Positions 63,923 through 64,000 of a stretch of 64,000 nucleotides of DNA are shown in pieces (the stretch's first letter is position 1; every line of letters starts with the position of its first letter). A model generated the notes under the pieces. That model did no database searches, was not told the origin of the DNA, and saw nothing but the letters and a program-made list of their open reading frames with translations. The position numbers were made by a program, and so were the translations under genes. The DNA lies in assembly GCF_024436175.1 (NCBI RefSeq), contig NZ_JANFQP010000003.1, positions 121,149-185,148 of the forward strand, given 5' to 3'. This DNA is from Kaistella montana. GTDB taxonomy: Bacteria; Bacteroidota; Bacteroidia; Flavobacteriales; Weeksellaceae.

Positions 63923-64000
63923 CTGGCGGCGACCTACTCTCCCGCTTTCGCAGTACCATCGGCGCTAGAGGGCTTAACTTCTGTGTTCGGAATGGGAACA
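63923..64000 (-). rRNA. rrf: 5S ribosomal RNA, 3' part (cut by the window end)
   Basis: The 78 nt read on the minus strand match the 3' two-thirds of bacterial 5S rRNA: CCGAACACAGAAGTTAAGC, then GCGCCGATGGTACTGC and the closing GGGAGAGTAGGTCGCCGCCAG. The 5' third lies beyond the right edge. It implies an rRNA operon transcribed right to left and ending here. Confidence 0.95.

Overview
The window is a gene-dense, AT-rich stretch of bacterial chromosome from a Flavobacteriia member of the Bacteroidota, most likely a Weeksellaceae (Chryseobacterium / Kaistella / Epilithonimonas group). The evidence is the promoter style (TTTG or TTG, 18-21 nt, then TAnnTTTG), the near absence of Shine-Dalgarno sequences, several TTG starts, and lineage-typical proteins: a split MetH, a Cys-free LptD, a TonB-receptor-like barrel without a TonB box that I can see, and an OmpA with thrombospondin type-3 repeats. 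I see no phage, insertion sequence, CRISPR array or integrase. It reads as core chromosome.

Positions 34-9991 (minus) are one long ribosomal block: rpsL-rpsG-fusA-rpsJ, a terminator, a second promoter with a short leader ORF, then rplC-rplD-rplW-rplB-rpsS-rplV-rpsC-rplP-rpmC-rpsQ-rplN-rplX-rplE-rpsN. It fuses the str, S10 and spc operons and has no tuf. Positions 10083-23800 hold mixed housekeeping genes: a membrane glycosyltransferase-like protein, pncB, a YCII-domain protein, rmuC, an RNA methyltransferase, an Ala-rich lipoprotein, a membrane regulator-like protein with a lipoprotein partner, 5-formyl-THF cyclo-ligase, trhO, a GlmU-like protein, rpmE2, a beta-helix lipoprotein and a MazG-like pyrophosphohydrolase. 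aroA and an SDR enzyme follow.

Positions 25875-34575 (minus) are a complete methionine operon behind a SAM-I riboswitch: metX, a kinase-less ThrA-like homoserine dehydrogenase, metZ, the two halves of a split metH, and metF. Together they would carry aspartate semialdehyde through homoserine, acyl-homoserine and homocysteine to methionine, with MetF supplying methyl-THF.

Positions 34613-48604 carry a GH63-like glucosidase, an OsmC-family protein, a small acetyltransferase, yebC, ompA, smpB, an ABC-F ATPase, recJ, a GNAT-like protein, a KefG/KefB-type potassium efflux pair and a lipoprotein. Positions 48645-63622 carry aroQ, two tRNA-Glu genes flanking rpsT, a cell-wall amidase divergent from lptD, ridA, an HtrA/DegP protease, two arginine-deiminase-superfamily enzymes, an outer-membrane barrel receptor, nadD and an Omp85-family protein. 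The window ends inside a 5S rRNA gene (minus), the tail of an rRNA operon.

No clearly new multi-gene defence or metabolic system is visible. The observations I rate highest are: a putative DNA-binding / transmembrane / periplasmic protein with a lipoprotein partner, whose promoter -7 box overlaps a perfect 10-1-10 palindrome; an ABC-F protein with one intact and one doubly degenerate composite ATP site; and a TrhO tRNA hydroxylase carrying a C-terminal domain that resembles that of the U32/TrhP family.
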